A stretch of 64,000 nt of DNA. Source: Elusimicrobiales bacterium. GTDB lineage: Bacteria > Elusimicrobiota > Elusimicrobia > Elusimicrobiales > UBA9959. Position 1 is the stretch's first letter; each line of letters starts with the position of its first letter. The stretch spans positions 202,946 to 266,945 of the forward strand of contig JAQTZB010000004.1 of the NCBI GenBank assembly GCA_028688015.1, written 5' to 3'. Shown piece by piece: positions 1 through 7,864 of the stretch. The position numbers and the translations under genes are program-made. Under the pieces are notes generated by a model. The model was not told the origin of the DNA and ran no database searches. It saw only the letters and a list, made by a program, of their open reading frames with translations.

Positions 1-192
1 GGGGCGCAGCAGGCCCGTCACCATGCGCAGCGTGGTGGTTTTGCCCGCCCCGTTGGGCCCCAGCAGGGCGTGGAATTCTCCGGCCGGGACGCTGAGCTCC
101 AGCCCGTCCACGGCGCGCTTGTCGCCGAACTTCTTGGCCAGCCCTTTTATAGCCAGCGCCGCCGGCGCGCCGTCCTGTATGCCTGCAGTCAT
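1..192 (-). CDS. ABC transporter ATP-binding protein, N-terminal part (cut by window edge)
   Basis: The frame starts at an ATG preceded by a good ribosome binding site (GGGGAGGAAACG) and runs off the left edge after 64 residues. It opens like an ABC ATPase, with an N-terminal strand region (LAIKGLAKKFGDKRAV) followed by the Walker A motif GPNGAGKTT near residue 50. Such proteins hydrolyse ATP at the inner membrane to drive a partner permease. The signature, Walker B and H-loop lie outside the window, so substrate and partner cannot be named. A TAGAAT box lies 27 bases upstream of the ATG, directly behind the hairpin that ends the M28 peptidase gene. Confidence 0.9.
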   Translation of the reverse strand, partial: MTAGIQDGAPAALAIKGLAKKFGDKRAVDGLELSVPAGEFHALLGPNGAGKTTTLRMVTGLLRP

Positions 193-219
193 CGTTTCCT
201 CCCCGTTGCCGCTTCTCTT

Positions 220-257
220 ATTCTACAAAACAAGACCGCCGGGCTGCCCCGGCGGTC
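220..257 (-). terminator. Terminator hairpin fused to TAGAAT box
   Basis: A perfect 10-bp stem (234-243 with 248-257, loop CTGC) is followed on the minus strand by a T-rich tract and TAGAAT (220-225). It ends the M28 peptidase gene and stands before the ABC ATPase gene. Confidence 0.85.
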
Positions 258-281
258 TCAGGCAGGCGGCTGGCTCCCGGT

Positions 282-1562
282 TTACTTGGCCAGCTCAGCG
301 GCGAAGGCGGCGGCCAGCCGGGCGAACTTGGCCGCGTGGACGGCGCTGCCGCCGCACGACGCCAGCGTGTCCGTGGGCTTGTGGATGAACGGGCTGTGAG
401 CCTCGAAGGTGGACTCGAAAGCGTAGGAAGCCGGGTAGCCGTTCTTGGTCCACGACGCGTGGTCCGAGCAGCCGTAGCCGCACTTCAGCGTGCCCCAGGT
501 GTAGCCGAGATAGGTGTCTATCAGCTTGCCGAGGAAGGCGTTCTGGTCGGGGCTGGTATTGTCCGCCACGAAATAAATGTCCTTCTCGGAGCCCTTGTAG
601 TTGACCATGTCCAGGTTCAGCATGCCTTCCACCTGCACGCCTTCCTTCTTGAACGCCGCGGCAATGTCGGCCGAGCCGCGCAGGCCGGCCTCCTCTGCGG
701 CGAAGCCGATGAACTTGAGGGTCTTGGCCGGGCGGTAGCCGCTCTCCACCAGCACGCGGACCACTTCCTGCGTGACGGCCGCGCCGCTGGCATTGTCGTC
801 GGCGCCGGGGGCGGGGGTATCGCCGTAGCCGGCCACGGAATCTATATGCCCGCCTATGACGATCACCTTGCCGGGCTCGGAGGCGCCGCGCACGGTCAGC
901 ACCACCGACTCCTGCGGGAAGGCGGCGTGCTTGAACGGGGCCACGGAAATGTCGGGGCGGCCCTCGGCGAACTTGGCCCATTCCTTCTGCAGCCACTTGG
1001 AAGCGTCCACCCCGGTGGCGTAGCGGGAGCCCCTGTTCTTATAGGCGGAAAGGGCGTTTATCACCGCCAGCACCGGCTCTTCCTTTACCCTGCCGGCCAA
1101 GTCCTTCACCAGGGCGGCCTGGTCCAGGGTGTAGGCGCGAGCGGGCACGGCGGGCGGGGCCTTGAGGTCTTCCAGGGCCGACTCCAGCGTGTCGTGGGCG
1201 AAGAAGCCGGGCGCGCGGAAGAAAGATCGCTGCATGCCGTCGGCCAGTTCAGAGAGCCTGTCGGTTTTATATTCGTAGATGGCTATGCGCTTGTTCTGGG
1301 CCACCGGTGCGCTCTTGAACAGCGCGCCGTCCAGGGCCGCCACGTCGCTTTTCTCCATGCTGACCCAGACCGTCTGGACCCGCTCGGGCCGGCCCTGCGG
1401 CTCGGGCAGCAGGCCGCCGGCCGAAGAGGCGGCGTCCAGGGCGGCCTCTATGGCCAGCCGCACGTCTATGCCTGAATCGAAGTCCGGAGCATACCCCGCG
1501 CGGGCCGCCGCGGCGCCGCCTGTTAATATAAGGGAAAGGAGAAAACCGGTAAGGATTCGCAT
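282..1562 (-). CDS. Secreted M28-family zinc aminopeptidase
   Basis: This 426-residue protein begins MRILTGFLLSLILTGG, a typical signal peptide, so it should act in the periplasm or outside. I chose this ATG over one 16 codons upstream because the signal peptide starts here. The C-terminal half carries the dinuclear zinc site of M28 peptidases in order: GGHIDS (His), APGADDNASGA (bridging Asp), GFAAEEAGLRGS (Glu-Glu, including the general base), NLDMVN (Asp) and CSDHASW (His). The layout resembles the Aeromonas/Streptomyces leucyl aminopeptidases, which remove N-terminal hydrophobic residues from peptides. The N-terminal 150 residues look like a pro-region. It is a single-gene unit ended by the hairpin at 234-257. 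Confidence 0.93.
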   Translation of the reverse strand: MRILTGFLLSLILTGGAAAARAGYAPDFDSGIDVRLAIEAALDAASSAGGLLPEPQGRPERVQTVWVSMEKSDVAALDGALFKSAPVAQNKRIAIYEYKTDRLSELADGMQRSFFRAPGFFAHDTLESALEDLKAPPAVPARAYTLDQAALVKDLAGRVKEEPVLAVINALSAYKNRGSRYATGVDASKWLQKEWAKFAEGRPDISVAPFKHAAFPQESVVLTVRGASEPGKVIVIGGHIDSVAGYGDTPAPGADDNASGAAVTQEVVRVLVESGYRPAKTLKFIGFAAEEAGLRGSADIAAAFKKEGVQVEGMLNLDMVNYKGSEKDIYFVADNTSPDQNAFLGKLIDTYLGYTWGTLKCGYGCSDHASWTKNGYPASYAFESTFEAHSPFIHKPTDTLASCGGSAVHAAKFARLAAAFAAELAK

Positions 1563-1691
1563 ATCGCTCCGTAAGACCGCCGGCCGTGGTTGAAAATTTT
1601 TTCTTTGCAAAGCGGCCCGTCTATCGGTATAATACCTTAAATATTGACATTTGTCAGCCCCGGGGCCCCAGCCCGGAAACTAGGAAGGAAC

Positions 1692-2672
1692 ATGAAAAAA
1701 ACCGTACTGCTGTCCGCCGTAGCCGCCCTGCTCGCCTGCACGGCCGCCCTCCCCGCCGCCGCTTCCGACTGCGCCGGCTTTCTGCCCCCTAACAACCTCA
1801 AGATCCCGGTTGACTCGCCCATGGCCAGGGGCATCTCCGAGGCCCAGTTCAACGAGGTCATGGACACCATCGAAAAGATCTACAAGCCCATAGTGGCCGC
1901 CCGCGGCGGCCAGCTGGTGCTTAAGCGCCTCTGGACCGACGCCACCGTGAACGCCTCGGCCCAGCAGAGCGGCAAGAGCTACATCCTTAACATGTACGGC
2001 GGCCTGGCCCGCCACGAGACCATCACCCAGGACGGCATGGCGCTGGTGGCCTGCCACGAACTCGGCCACCACCTGGGCGGCGCGCCCAAGACCGGCGGCT
2101 GGAATCCCTGGGCCTCCAACGAGGGCCAGAGCGACTATTTCGCCAACCTCAAGTGCCTGCGCCTGGTCTTCTCCGACAAGGCCAGCAAGAGCTTCACCGC
2201 CCTGTCCGAGGGCGACGAAGTGGCCGGCCAGGGCTGTGAGGCCATGTACTCCTCGGACGAGGACCGCGCCGTCTGCTACCGGGCCGCCATGGCCGGCAAG
2301 TCCGTGGCCTACCTGTTCAAGGCCCTGCGCAACGAGACCGTCACCCCCCGCTACGACACCCCCTCCGCCACGGTCGTGACCACGATGATGAGCGCGCACC
2401 CGCCCACGCAGTGCCGCATGGACACCTACCTGGCCGGGTCGCTGTGCACCCAGCCCGTAGACTCCGTCCTCAGCGAGACCAATCCCGCCGCAGGCACCTG
2501 CACCCGCTCCGCCGGCTTCCAGGCCGGCTTCCGCCCGCTGTGCTGGTACAAACCCGCCAACGCGGCCGAACTGCTGCCGCCCGGTTCCCGGACGCTGGAC
2601 TTCGACCTCGATGGCGTCATCCCCGAGATCGGCCCGGCTTTCTCCGTGCTTAACGCCGGCTCGCCCCTGTAA
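1692..2672 (+). CDS. Secreted HExxH zinc metalloprotease-like protein
   Basis: This 326-residue protein starts at the ATG behind AGGAAGGA and has a signal peptide (MKKTVLLSAVAALLACTAA). HELGHH near residue 122 is a zincin motif. A following NEGQSDYFA segment gives a Glu and an Asp spaced like the third-ligand region of gluzincins (M48-type ExxxD), so I infer a zinc peptidase. The C-terminal half contains several Cys residues that could form disulfides outside the cytoplasm. I cannot name a family. A TATAAT-like box lies about 65 bases upstream, in the gap shared with the divergent M28 gene. Confidence 0.8.
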   Translation: MKKTVLLSAVAALLACTAALPAAASDCAGFLPPNNLKIPVDSPMARGISEAQFNEVMDTIEKIYKPIVAARGGQLVLKRLWTDATVNASAQQSGKSYILNMYGGLARHETITQDGMALVACHELGHHLGGAPKTGGWNPWASNEGQSDYFANLKCLRLVFSDKASKSFTALSEGDEVAGQGCEAMYSSDEDRAVCYRAAMAGKSVAYLFKALRNETVTPRYDTPSATVVTTMMSAHPPTQCRMDTYLAGSLCTQPVDSVLSETNPAAGTCTRSAGFQAGFRPLCWYKPANAAELLPPGSRTLDFDLDGVIPEIGPAFSVLNAGSPL

Positions 2673-2695
2673 CCGGGGCGGTACGCCGCAAAACA

Positions 2696-2723
2696 AAAAC
2701 CGCCGGGCTGCCCCGGCGGTTTT
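2696..2723. terminator. Bidirectional terminator hairpin
   Basis: Stem AAAACCGCCGGG with loop CTGC between the convergent zincin and acetyltransferase genes. T-rich tracts follow on both strands. Confidence 0.85.
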
Positions 2724-2747
2724 CATTTTTCACACTCTCGAACGGGC

Positions 2748-3290
2748 CTAGACCCCGAAAGTTTCCTTGTTTCTTCTCATCGTCTGCTGGAAATACGCCA
2801 TGTTCAGCCGGTAGAACCGGTCCTTGGTGAGCCTCACAAAAAAGACGTCCTTATGTTCGGGCAGGCGCTCGAACCCAAGCGACAGGAACAACTTCTGCGC
2901 GCCGGAATTTCCGGGGGCTATGTCGTCGGTCATGGCCTGCCCGTCGAGGTCGTGGAAGAAGTGGTGCAGCAGGAGCAGCGCCGCTTCGCGGCCGTAGCCC
3001 CGCCCGCGGTGCGCGGCCGCTATCTTGAGGTTCAGCCTGGCCGTGCCTTCCGCGGCTTTATAATCGTGGAACGACGCTTCGCCCACGCACCCGCCCGCCT
3101 GGTCCAGGACCAGGAAATAGCAGTCCGACCTAGACGCGGAAACCTTCTCGAACCACTTGGCGAACTTTTCTTCCGGCCAGGAAAGCGGGCCGCCGACTTC
3201 CTTCATGGTTGCCGCGTCTCCCCAGAGGGCGGCGATCGCGGGGAGGTCCGCCCTCTCCGGCTTCTTCAGGACAATTTTTAAACCTTGCAT
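2748..3290 (-). CDS. GNAT-family N-acetyltransferase
   Basis: This 180-residue cytoplasmic protein has the GNAT fold outline. It includes an N-terminal segment with alternating charge (LKIVLKKPERADLPAIAALW), a central strand (CYFLVLDQAGGCVGEASF) and the acetyl-CoA pyrophosphate loop AAAHRGRGYGREA (the Q/RxxGxG/A motif). It ends with the ASN-like helix NSGAQKLFLSLGFERL. It transfers an acetyl group from acetyl-CoA to an unknown amine, and the RimJ/RimL-like N-terminus suggests a protein or amino-acid substrate. The ATG at 3290 is preferred over the adjacent GTG because GGGAGG lies 7 bases before it. TTGTATAATTG about 40 bases upstream looks like its promoter. Confidence 0.88.
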   Translation of the reverse strand: MQGLKIVLKKPERADLPAIAALWGDAATMKEVGGPLSWPEEKFAKWFEKVSASRSDCYFLVLDQAGGCVGEASFHDYKAAEGTARLNLKIAAAHRGRGYGREAALLLLHHFFHDLDGQAMTDDIAPGNSGAQKLFLSLGFERLPEHKDVFFVRLTKDRFYRLNMAYFQQTMRRNKETFGV

Positions 3291-3378
3291 CACGAAACCT
3301 CCCGCGGCCCGCGCCGGCCCGGCTCAATTATACAACTTCCCCGCGCCCGCGCCCCCGCAGGGGCCGGCATAGTTTCGC

Positions 3379-3906
3379 TTAGAAGAATCCGCGGCTCCCC
3401 ACCGAAATATTCTGGCTGGAAGCCAGGTCCACGCCTTCTGCGTCCAGCCGCACCTCCACCCGCCAGGTGATGCGCCGCCCCAGGCTGCCCAGCAGGCCCA
3501 CCGCCTGGCCCAGGATGGAGTCGCCCCCGAACGATGCCTGCTCCGCGGGCACGTCGAGCTTGAACTGGTAATTGGCGGTGAAGCCGGGGGGATAGACCTT
3601 GGCCGCTTCCAGGATATAGCCGGCCCTGTAGATCTCGTGGGTGTGCGTCCTGGATTTGCCGTTATAGCCGCGCTCCCGGACCGTCTCGGTGGCCACCAGG
3701 GCGACCGAAAGGTTGTTGCCGCGCACTTCCTTGCGTGTGATCAACTGGCAAGCCCCCTCCAGCTGTTCGCCCGGGTTAAACGCCGTCCTGGGCAGGGAGA
3801 TAGTGATGCTGCCCTTGAGATACCTGGCGATGAAATAGGCAGCTACACCAGCTGCGGCCGCGACCGCCGCGCCTATAACCAGCAGCTTTGTCATTTCGGG
3901 ATCCAT
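3379..3906 (-). CDS. Membrane-anchored arrestin-like beta-sandwich protein
   Basis: This 175-residue protein starts MDPEMTKLLVIGAAVAAAA. The ATG was chosen for the GGAGGT six bases upstream rather than the GTG two codons earlier. One N-terminal membrane helix (to about residue 24) is followed by an all-beta domain that opens GSITISLPRTAFNPGEQLEG. Its pattern of strands and the NLSVALVATETV segment recall the arrestin N-domain/Spo0M-type sandwich, as does the loop after LDVPAEQASFGGDSILG. The domain probably lies outside the inner membrane. No catalytic residues are visible and the role is unknown. The fold is an inference from strand pattern only. Confidence 0.55.
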   Translation of the reverse strand: MDPEMTKLLVIGAAVAAAAGVAAYFIARYLKGSITISLPRTAFNPGEQLEGACQLITRKEVRGNNLSVALVATETVRERGYNGKSRTHTHEIYRAGYILEAAKVYPPGFTANYQFKLDVPAEQASFGGDSILGQAVGLLGSLGRRITWRVEVRLDAEGVDLASSQNISVGSRGFF

Positions 3907-3952
3907 CGGCACCTCCGTGAAAATAATCTTCCGTTAAGATCCTGCCAGACAA

Positions 3953-3977
3953 AACCGCCAGGCTGGTCCCGGCGGTT
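3953..3977 (-). terminator. Imperfect terminator hairpin
   Basis: AACCGCC pairs with GGCGGTT around a mismatched centre. It follows the secreted ribonuclease gene on the minus strand and is followed by TTTTGTC. Confidence 0.6.
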
Positions 3978-3994
3978 GTTGCGCGGCCGCGCGC

Positions 3995-4582
3995 TCAGCG
4001 CACTATGGAGAGGGGAATGAAGGTGGTGTAATGGTCCGGGGTATAGAAAACCTCGCGGCCGCCGCCTATCATCAGGCGCTCGGCGCCACGGAAGCTCAAC
4101 ACCGGGCCGGCCGTGTAAGTCACCCCGCCTATCACCACCGGCTCCGGACCGGAGCCGGCGGGCCGGTTGGGAACTATCAAGGTGTATTCCAGGTAATAGC
4201 CGGCCGGTTTCTTGGGCAGGCCGGCGTGGGGCTTGCTGTGCACGTTGCCGTCGTTGTCATAGGGCATCGGGGAGCAGACGGCTATCCGCGCCAGCAGGTC
4301 CTTGATCGCGCGGTCGCGGCGCTCGTCGCTGACCTTGGGAGAAAAAGTTTTGCCGGGGGCCAGGGCCTGGCTGGGCACGCAGGGCGGATTCTCGTACTGG
4401 CGGAGGCCGGTTTCCACGGCCGCGGGCGTTGAGACGGAGATCTCCGCCGCCGGCACATAGACCAGGTCCGCGAGCAGGTCGTAAGCCCGGGCGGGGCCGG
4501 CAACCGGAGGGGCTGAGAAGGCGGGCGCCAGCCCGGCCAGGAACAGCGAGGAGAGCAGCAGTGAAAGTTTAATTTTTCTCAT
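3995..4582 (-). CDS. Secreted guanyl-specific ribonuclease (N1/T1/Sa-like)
   Basis: This 195-residue protein has a signal peptide (MRKIKLSLLLSSLFLAG). Its last 65 residues match the small microbial RNase fold of RNase Sa/barnase. YYLEYTLIVP supplies the catalytic Glu, GAERLMIGG supplies the Arg, and VFYTPDHYTTFIPL supplies the catalytic His in the family's C-terminal xDHYxTF motif. These enzymes cleave RNA after guanosine by a 2',3'-cyclic intermediate. Residues 25-125 are not part of that fold and may be a pro- or targeting region. No barstar-like inhibitor gene is adjacent, which is workable for a Sec-exported RNase. The start codon sits five bases after TAATAT, consistent with a near-leaderless transcript. 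Confidence 0.8.
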   Translation of the reverse strand: MRKIKLSLLLSSLFLAGLAPAFSAPPVAGPARAYDLLADLVYVPAAEISVSTPAAVETGLRQYENPPCVPSQALAPGKTFSPKVSDERRDRAIKDLLARIAVCSPMPYDNDGNVHSKPHAGLPKKPAGYYLEYTLIVPNRPAGSGPEPVVIGGVTYTAGPVLSFRGAERLMIGGGREVFYTPDHYTTFIPLSIVR

Positions 4583-4727
4583 TAGTTATATTATGCGCTC
4601 TGACCGGGCCCTGCGTAAGGGCAAAAAGTCCCAGGCGCTCCCGGTCTTTTGGGTCCCCCCCGTCCACGGCGCTCCTGCTTTTTGTATCATAGATGGCTGC
4701 CGGAGGGACCTTCCCCCGGGAATTTTT

Positions 4728-5087
4728 ATGGAAACATTTTCTTTCAGTTCCTTGCTGCCCTACCTCCCGCCAGCCGCGGTGCTGGCGTTCCTCGTCGTCA
4801 GGAGCCTGCGCTACAAGAGCGTAAAGGTTAATATCCCGCAGTTGGCTAAGGACGGCGCGATCTTCGTGGACGTCCGCACGCCCGCCGAGTTCGCCGCGGG
4901 CGCGCGCCCCGGCAGCCTGAATATCCCGCTCGATGCGCTGGCGCGGAGGGCCGGGGAGCTGGATAAGGAAAAAACCATCGTCCTTTCCTGCGCGTCCGGC
5001 GCGCGCAGCGGTTCCGGGGTGGGGAGACTCAAGCGTCTGGGGTTCAAGAACGTGGTCAACGCCGGTCCCTGGCAGAATACTCTCTAA
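4728..5087 (+). CDS. Membrane-anchored rhodanese-domain protein
   Basis: The most likely product is 119 residues starting METFSFSSLLPYLPPAAVLA, one membrane helix followed by a single rhodanese domain. The active-site loop is CASGARS, with the nucleophilic Cys near residue 87, and DVRTPAEFAAGARPGSLNIP is the classical upstream rhodanese signature. Single-domain rhodaneses carry sulfane sulfur as a persulfide, for example from thiosulfate to a thiol acceptor. The helix would place the domain at the inner membrane. The start is uncertain: an upstream in-frame start would add 45 residues of poor quality, and no strong Shine-Dalgarno sequence precedes 4728. It ends at a shared hairpin against the split peptidase gene. 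Confidence 0.88.
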   Translation: METFSFSSLLPYLPPAAVLAFLVVRSLRYKSVKVNIPQLAKDGAIFVDVRTPAEFAAGARPGSLNIPLDALARRAGELDKEKTIVLSCASGARSGSGVGRLKRLGFKNVVNAGPWQNTL

Positions 5088-5113
5088 TCTTCCGCCAAGT
5101 TTGCGGCACAAAA

Positions 5114-5139
5114 AAACCGCCGGGCTGTCCCGGCGGTTT
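5114..5139. terminator. Bidirectional terminator hairpin
   Basis: A perfect 11-bp stem (5114-5124 with 5129-5139, loop CTGT) between the convergent rhodanese and peptidase genes, with A/T tracts on both sides. Confidence 0.88.
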
Positions 5140-5156
5140 CACGCGTCTTCAGGCGC

Positions 5157-6539
5157 TTATTTCCCGGCCAGTTTCTGCCAGAGGAAGCTGTACTCCAGGG
5201 CCGACATGAGGGCGCGCTGTTCGTTGTTGGCCGCGCCGCCGTGCCCGCCCTCGATGTTCTCGTAATAACGCACGTCCAGGCCCAGGTCCTTCATTTTGGC
5301 GGTCATCTTGCGCGCGTGGGCGGGATGCACCCGGTCGTCGCGCGTGGAGGTAGTGAACAGCACCGGCGGATACGCCGCGCCTTTTTCAAGATTGTGATAA
5401 GGCGAGAAGGTCTTTATGTACTCCCAGTCCTCCGGCTTGTCCGGATCGCCGTATTCGGCCATCCAGGAGGCCCCTGCCAGCAGGTGCGAGTAAGACTTCA
5501 TATCCAGCAGCGGCACCTGCGAGACCAGGGCGCCGAACAGCCCGGGATACAGCGTGAGCATGTTGCCGATGAGCAGCCCGCCGTTGCTGCCGCCCATGGC
5601 GCCCAGCCGCGCGGGCGCGGCCACCCCGCGGGCGGCCAGGTCTTCAGCCACCGCGGCGAAATCCTCGTAGGCGCGGTGGCGCTTGGCCTTCAGCGCCGCC
5701 TGGTGCCAGCGCGGCCCGTACTCGCTGCCGCCGCGGATATTGGCCAGCGCGTACACCCCGCCGCGGCTCAGCCAGGCGCGGCCTGTCACGCCGCTGTAGT
5801 AGGGATACATCGAAACTTCGAACCCGCCGTAGCCGTAGAGCAGCGTGGGATTGGAACCGTCCAGCTTCATGCCCTTGGGCGAGACCTGGAAGTACGGCAC
5901 CTTGGTCCCGTCTTTGGAGACGGCGAAGTGCTGGCCCACCTCCAGGCCCGAGGCGTCGAAGTAGGCCGGCTGCTGCTTGAGCTTCTCCGGCTGCCCCCCG
6001 ACGCGCCCGTAGTACAGGCCGGCCGGGGTCAGGAAGCCGTCGATGTCCATCATGTACTCGTCGGTATGCTCGGGGTCGATGCCCGCGGCCGACACGGTAG
6101 TGAAAGGCGGCGCGCCCTGGAAAGGCTCGCGCTTCCAGCCGTCCTTGCCCGGAGTCAGCACCAGCAGGCGGTTCTGCACGTCCTCCAGGACGTTCACCAG
6201 CAGGTGGTTGCGCGTCCAGTTGTAGCCGGCCAGCGAGCTGTTGGGAGCGGGCTCGTAAAGCGCCTCGAACCGCCGCTCGCCCGCCATGAAGTCGTCGAAC
6301 TTGCCCGCCAGCAGGGCGCCCGCGGGATAGGTGCTGCCCGCCACGGTCCACGGGCTGCGCAGCTCCACCAGCAGCCACTCGCGGTAAACCGAGGCCGCCG
6401 CGTCGTCGGGCACCTCCAGTTTGCGCAGGGCGCCGTCCGGCCCGCGCAGGAACTGCTCGCTCTTGTAGAAAGCAACGCTGCGATAGACGAAATCGCGCTC
6501 GAATCCCTCGGTATCGTCGTGCGAGGCGCTTACGGACAT
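5157..6539 (-). pseudogene. Prolyl oligopeptidase (S9A), C-terminal catalytic part of a split gene
   Basis: This is the downstream 460 codons of a prolyl oligopeptidase whose first 242 codons lie at 7865-8590, beyond an insertion. It starts inside the beta-propeller (SVSASHDDTEGFERDFVY). It then holds the whole alpha/beta-hydrolase domain: GYGGFE, ANIRGGSEYG, the nucleophile Ser in GGSNGG, the Asp in RDDRVHP and the His in EGGHGGAA. The catalytic triad is therefore intact and the damage is recent. The open frame can be extended to 6569 with a few insert-derived codons, but no signal peptide or ribosome site is present. Joined at one GAC codon, the two parts give a 702-residue protein, normal for S9A. 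Confidence 0.9.
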
Positions 6540-6542
6540 GTC

Positions 6543-6892
6543 CCCCGGAATCCCCAAACCGAGTACCAATAATCGGGCATGATTTGGCCTTCCACGGTGA
6601 GTCCGAAAATGCTCCCTGAAACAGGCGGATAGCCCTTTCCAGCCTAAAAATGTTGCTTATTTGCTTATGCTGCAGAAGAGGACACAAATACCTGGGGTAA
6701 ATACAGTAAAGACACGGTAAAAATGCGTGGGCCCTGGCGGTAGGCCGTTTAACGGAAGGTTCCAGGTCCAAGGACACTTAAGAAAGCGTACACTGTGCGC
6801 TAGACTATAACTATAGAGACCGGCGTGTGGCGATAAAGGTTTAAGCAGCGGTTCAGGGTGCGGAGTAAAAAATCAAGTTGGAGGAAAACAAT
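6543..6892. other. Non-coding 5' part of the insertion
   Basis: About 350 bases without a convincing gene on either strand. A possible -10 (TATAAC, 6806-6811) sits in the near-palindrome ACTATAACTATAG, and a small hairpin (GCGTACACTGTGCGC) lies just before it. This would give the cargo gene a leader of about 75 bases. Confidence 0.4.
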
Positions 6893-7798
6893 ATGAACGC
6901 AAGCGGCATACTGATGGCGGTTCTGATGTCGATGGCGGGCGGCGTATATGCCGCTGAGTTCGGTGATTTAGCGGTGAATGCCTCCGACCTGAAGATTTCG
7001 GCTATGGCTAAGAGTGACACTGGCCTGATGCCATCTGCCGTGGTTGAAAGCTCTGCTGAGGGCTCGAAGCCCCAATCGGGGAAATCACAGTATTATGGTG
7101 GTGATAACCACCACCCCGGTTTTCCTCAGTATTCACAGCAGTGGGCTAACACCAGATGTTTTTATGACGGGAGCAATTTTCAAGTGATTCATAACGGCTC
7201 GCGATTCATTCAGAGCGTGGATTCCAACTATCCGAAAACCATCTGCGAAGGCGGCAGGGACGTTGCTGGGCTTTACGACGGGGATGACTTCTTCGTGTTT
7301 AACGGGAGGACCGGGAAGTTTACTTCTATAGGCGTAGACGATATCTCGGATTCTGCGCAACTAGTAGCCGGAAACGGTTTAGCGGCAATGTATGACGGAG
7401 ATGACCTGTTTGTATACGATACCCGCGCAGAAAAGTTCTCAACCGTAGGAGTCGATGATAATTATGGCGCGGCGCAACTGGTAGCCGGAAACGGTTTAGC
7501 GGCAATGTATGACGGAGATGACCTTTTTGTATATGATGCCCATGTAGGAAGGATCTTAACAGTAGGAGTGGACGACTTGTACTCGGGCTTTGAGATTGCT
7601 ATGGGAGATAGAGTGCTTCTAGCTTATGATGGCGACGATGTGTTTGCATTCTGCGGCGGGGCCGTCAGTAGCACAGGAGCGGACGATAATGCCGGGGCGC
7701 AGGTCTATCCCGGGCCAACCCCCGGCATGTATGTGGGTTCGGCCTTTTTTACCGTCAACCCTTCGACCTGTAAGATAGAGAAGAGTTCTGTTCGTTGA
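6893..7798 (+). CDS. Secreted DGDD-repeat protein carried by the insertion
   Basis: This 301-residue protein starts at the ATG eight bases after GGAGG. The signal peptide (ILMAVLMSMAGGVYAAEF) closely resembles that of the protein at 47275-47832. From about residue 120 there are four to five repeats of roughly 38-45 residues. Each has the core MYDGDDLFVYD, then a TVGVDD turn and an AQLVAGNGLAA strand. Two of them are almost identical at DNA level (7361-7420 and 7476-7535), showing recent tandem duplication. The pattern suggests a beta-propeller or beta-helix with acidic, possibly calcium-binding, loops. No catalytic motif is visible and the family is unknown to me. Its lower GC content supports acquisition with the insertion. 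Confidence 0.8.
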   Translation: MNASGILMAVLMSMAGGVYAAEFGDLAVNASDLKISAMAKSDTGLMPSAVVESSAEGSKPQSGKSQYYGGDNHHPGFPQYSQQWANTRCFYDGSNFQVIHNGSRFIQSVDSNYPKTICEGGRDVAGLYDGDDFFVFNGRTGKFTSIGVDDISDSAQLVAGNGLAAMYDGDDLFVYDTRAEKFSTVGVDDNYGAAQLVAGNGLAAMYDGDDLFVYDAHVGRILTVGVDDLYSGFEIAMGDRVLLAYDGDDVFAFCGGAVSSTGADDNAGAQVYPGPTPGMYVGSAFFTVNPSTCKIEKSSVR

Positions 7799-7818
7799 GA
7801 CATAAGGTGCTTTCTGAT

Positions 7819-7854
7819 CCGGGATAGGGCGGTGTCCGCTCTATCCCGGTTTTT
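7819..7854 (+). terminator. Strong intrinsic terminator of the cargo gene
   Basis: A 14-bp stem with one G-T wobble (CCGGGATAGGGCGG, loop TGT) followed by TTTTT. It is unrelated to the window's common CCGCCGGG hairpin, marking the insert as foreign. Confidence 0.9.
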
Positions 7855-7864
7855 ATGGGGATAG

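Larger units (their letters stand above)
6540..7864 (+). mobile_element. 1,325-bp insertion with one cargo gene, flanked by GTC direct repeats
   Basis: Removing these bases restores the S9A peptidase reading frame exactly (KQTD joined to MSVSAS). The trinucleotide GTC occurs at both junctions (6540-6542 and 7865-7867), as expected of a 3-bp target duplication. The left end reads CCCCGGAATCCCCAAACC. The right end, on the opposite strand, reads CTATCCCCATAAAAACC, a weak inverted similarity. The insert is visibly less GC-rich than the flanks. It carries one gene with its own ribosome site and terminator. No transposase or recombinase is encoded, so it would have to move in trans or represent an illegitimate insertion. 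Confidence 0.72.

Noticed and set aside
5241..6572. A 443-codon plus-strand frame opposite the S9A catalytic fragment
   Set aside because: The minus strand carries an unmistakable catalytic triad; the plus frame is His/Gln/Arg-rich shadow sequence.
6543..6777. Extension of the S9A fragment into the insertion as a functional alternative start
   Set aside because: The extra residues are insert-derived, with no signal peptide or ribosome site, and the propeller would remain incomplete.
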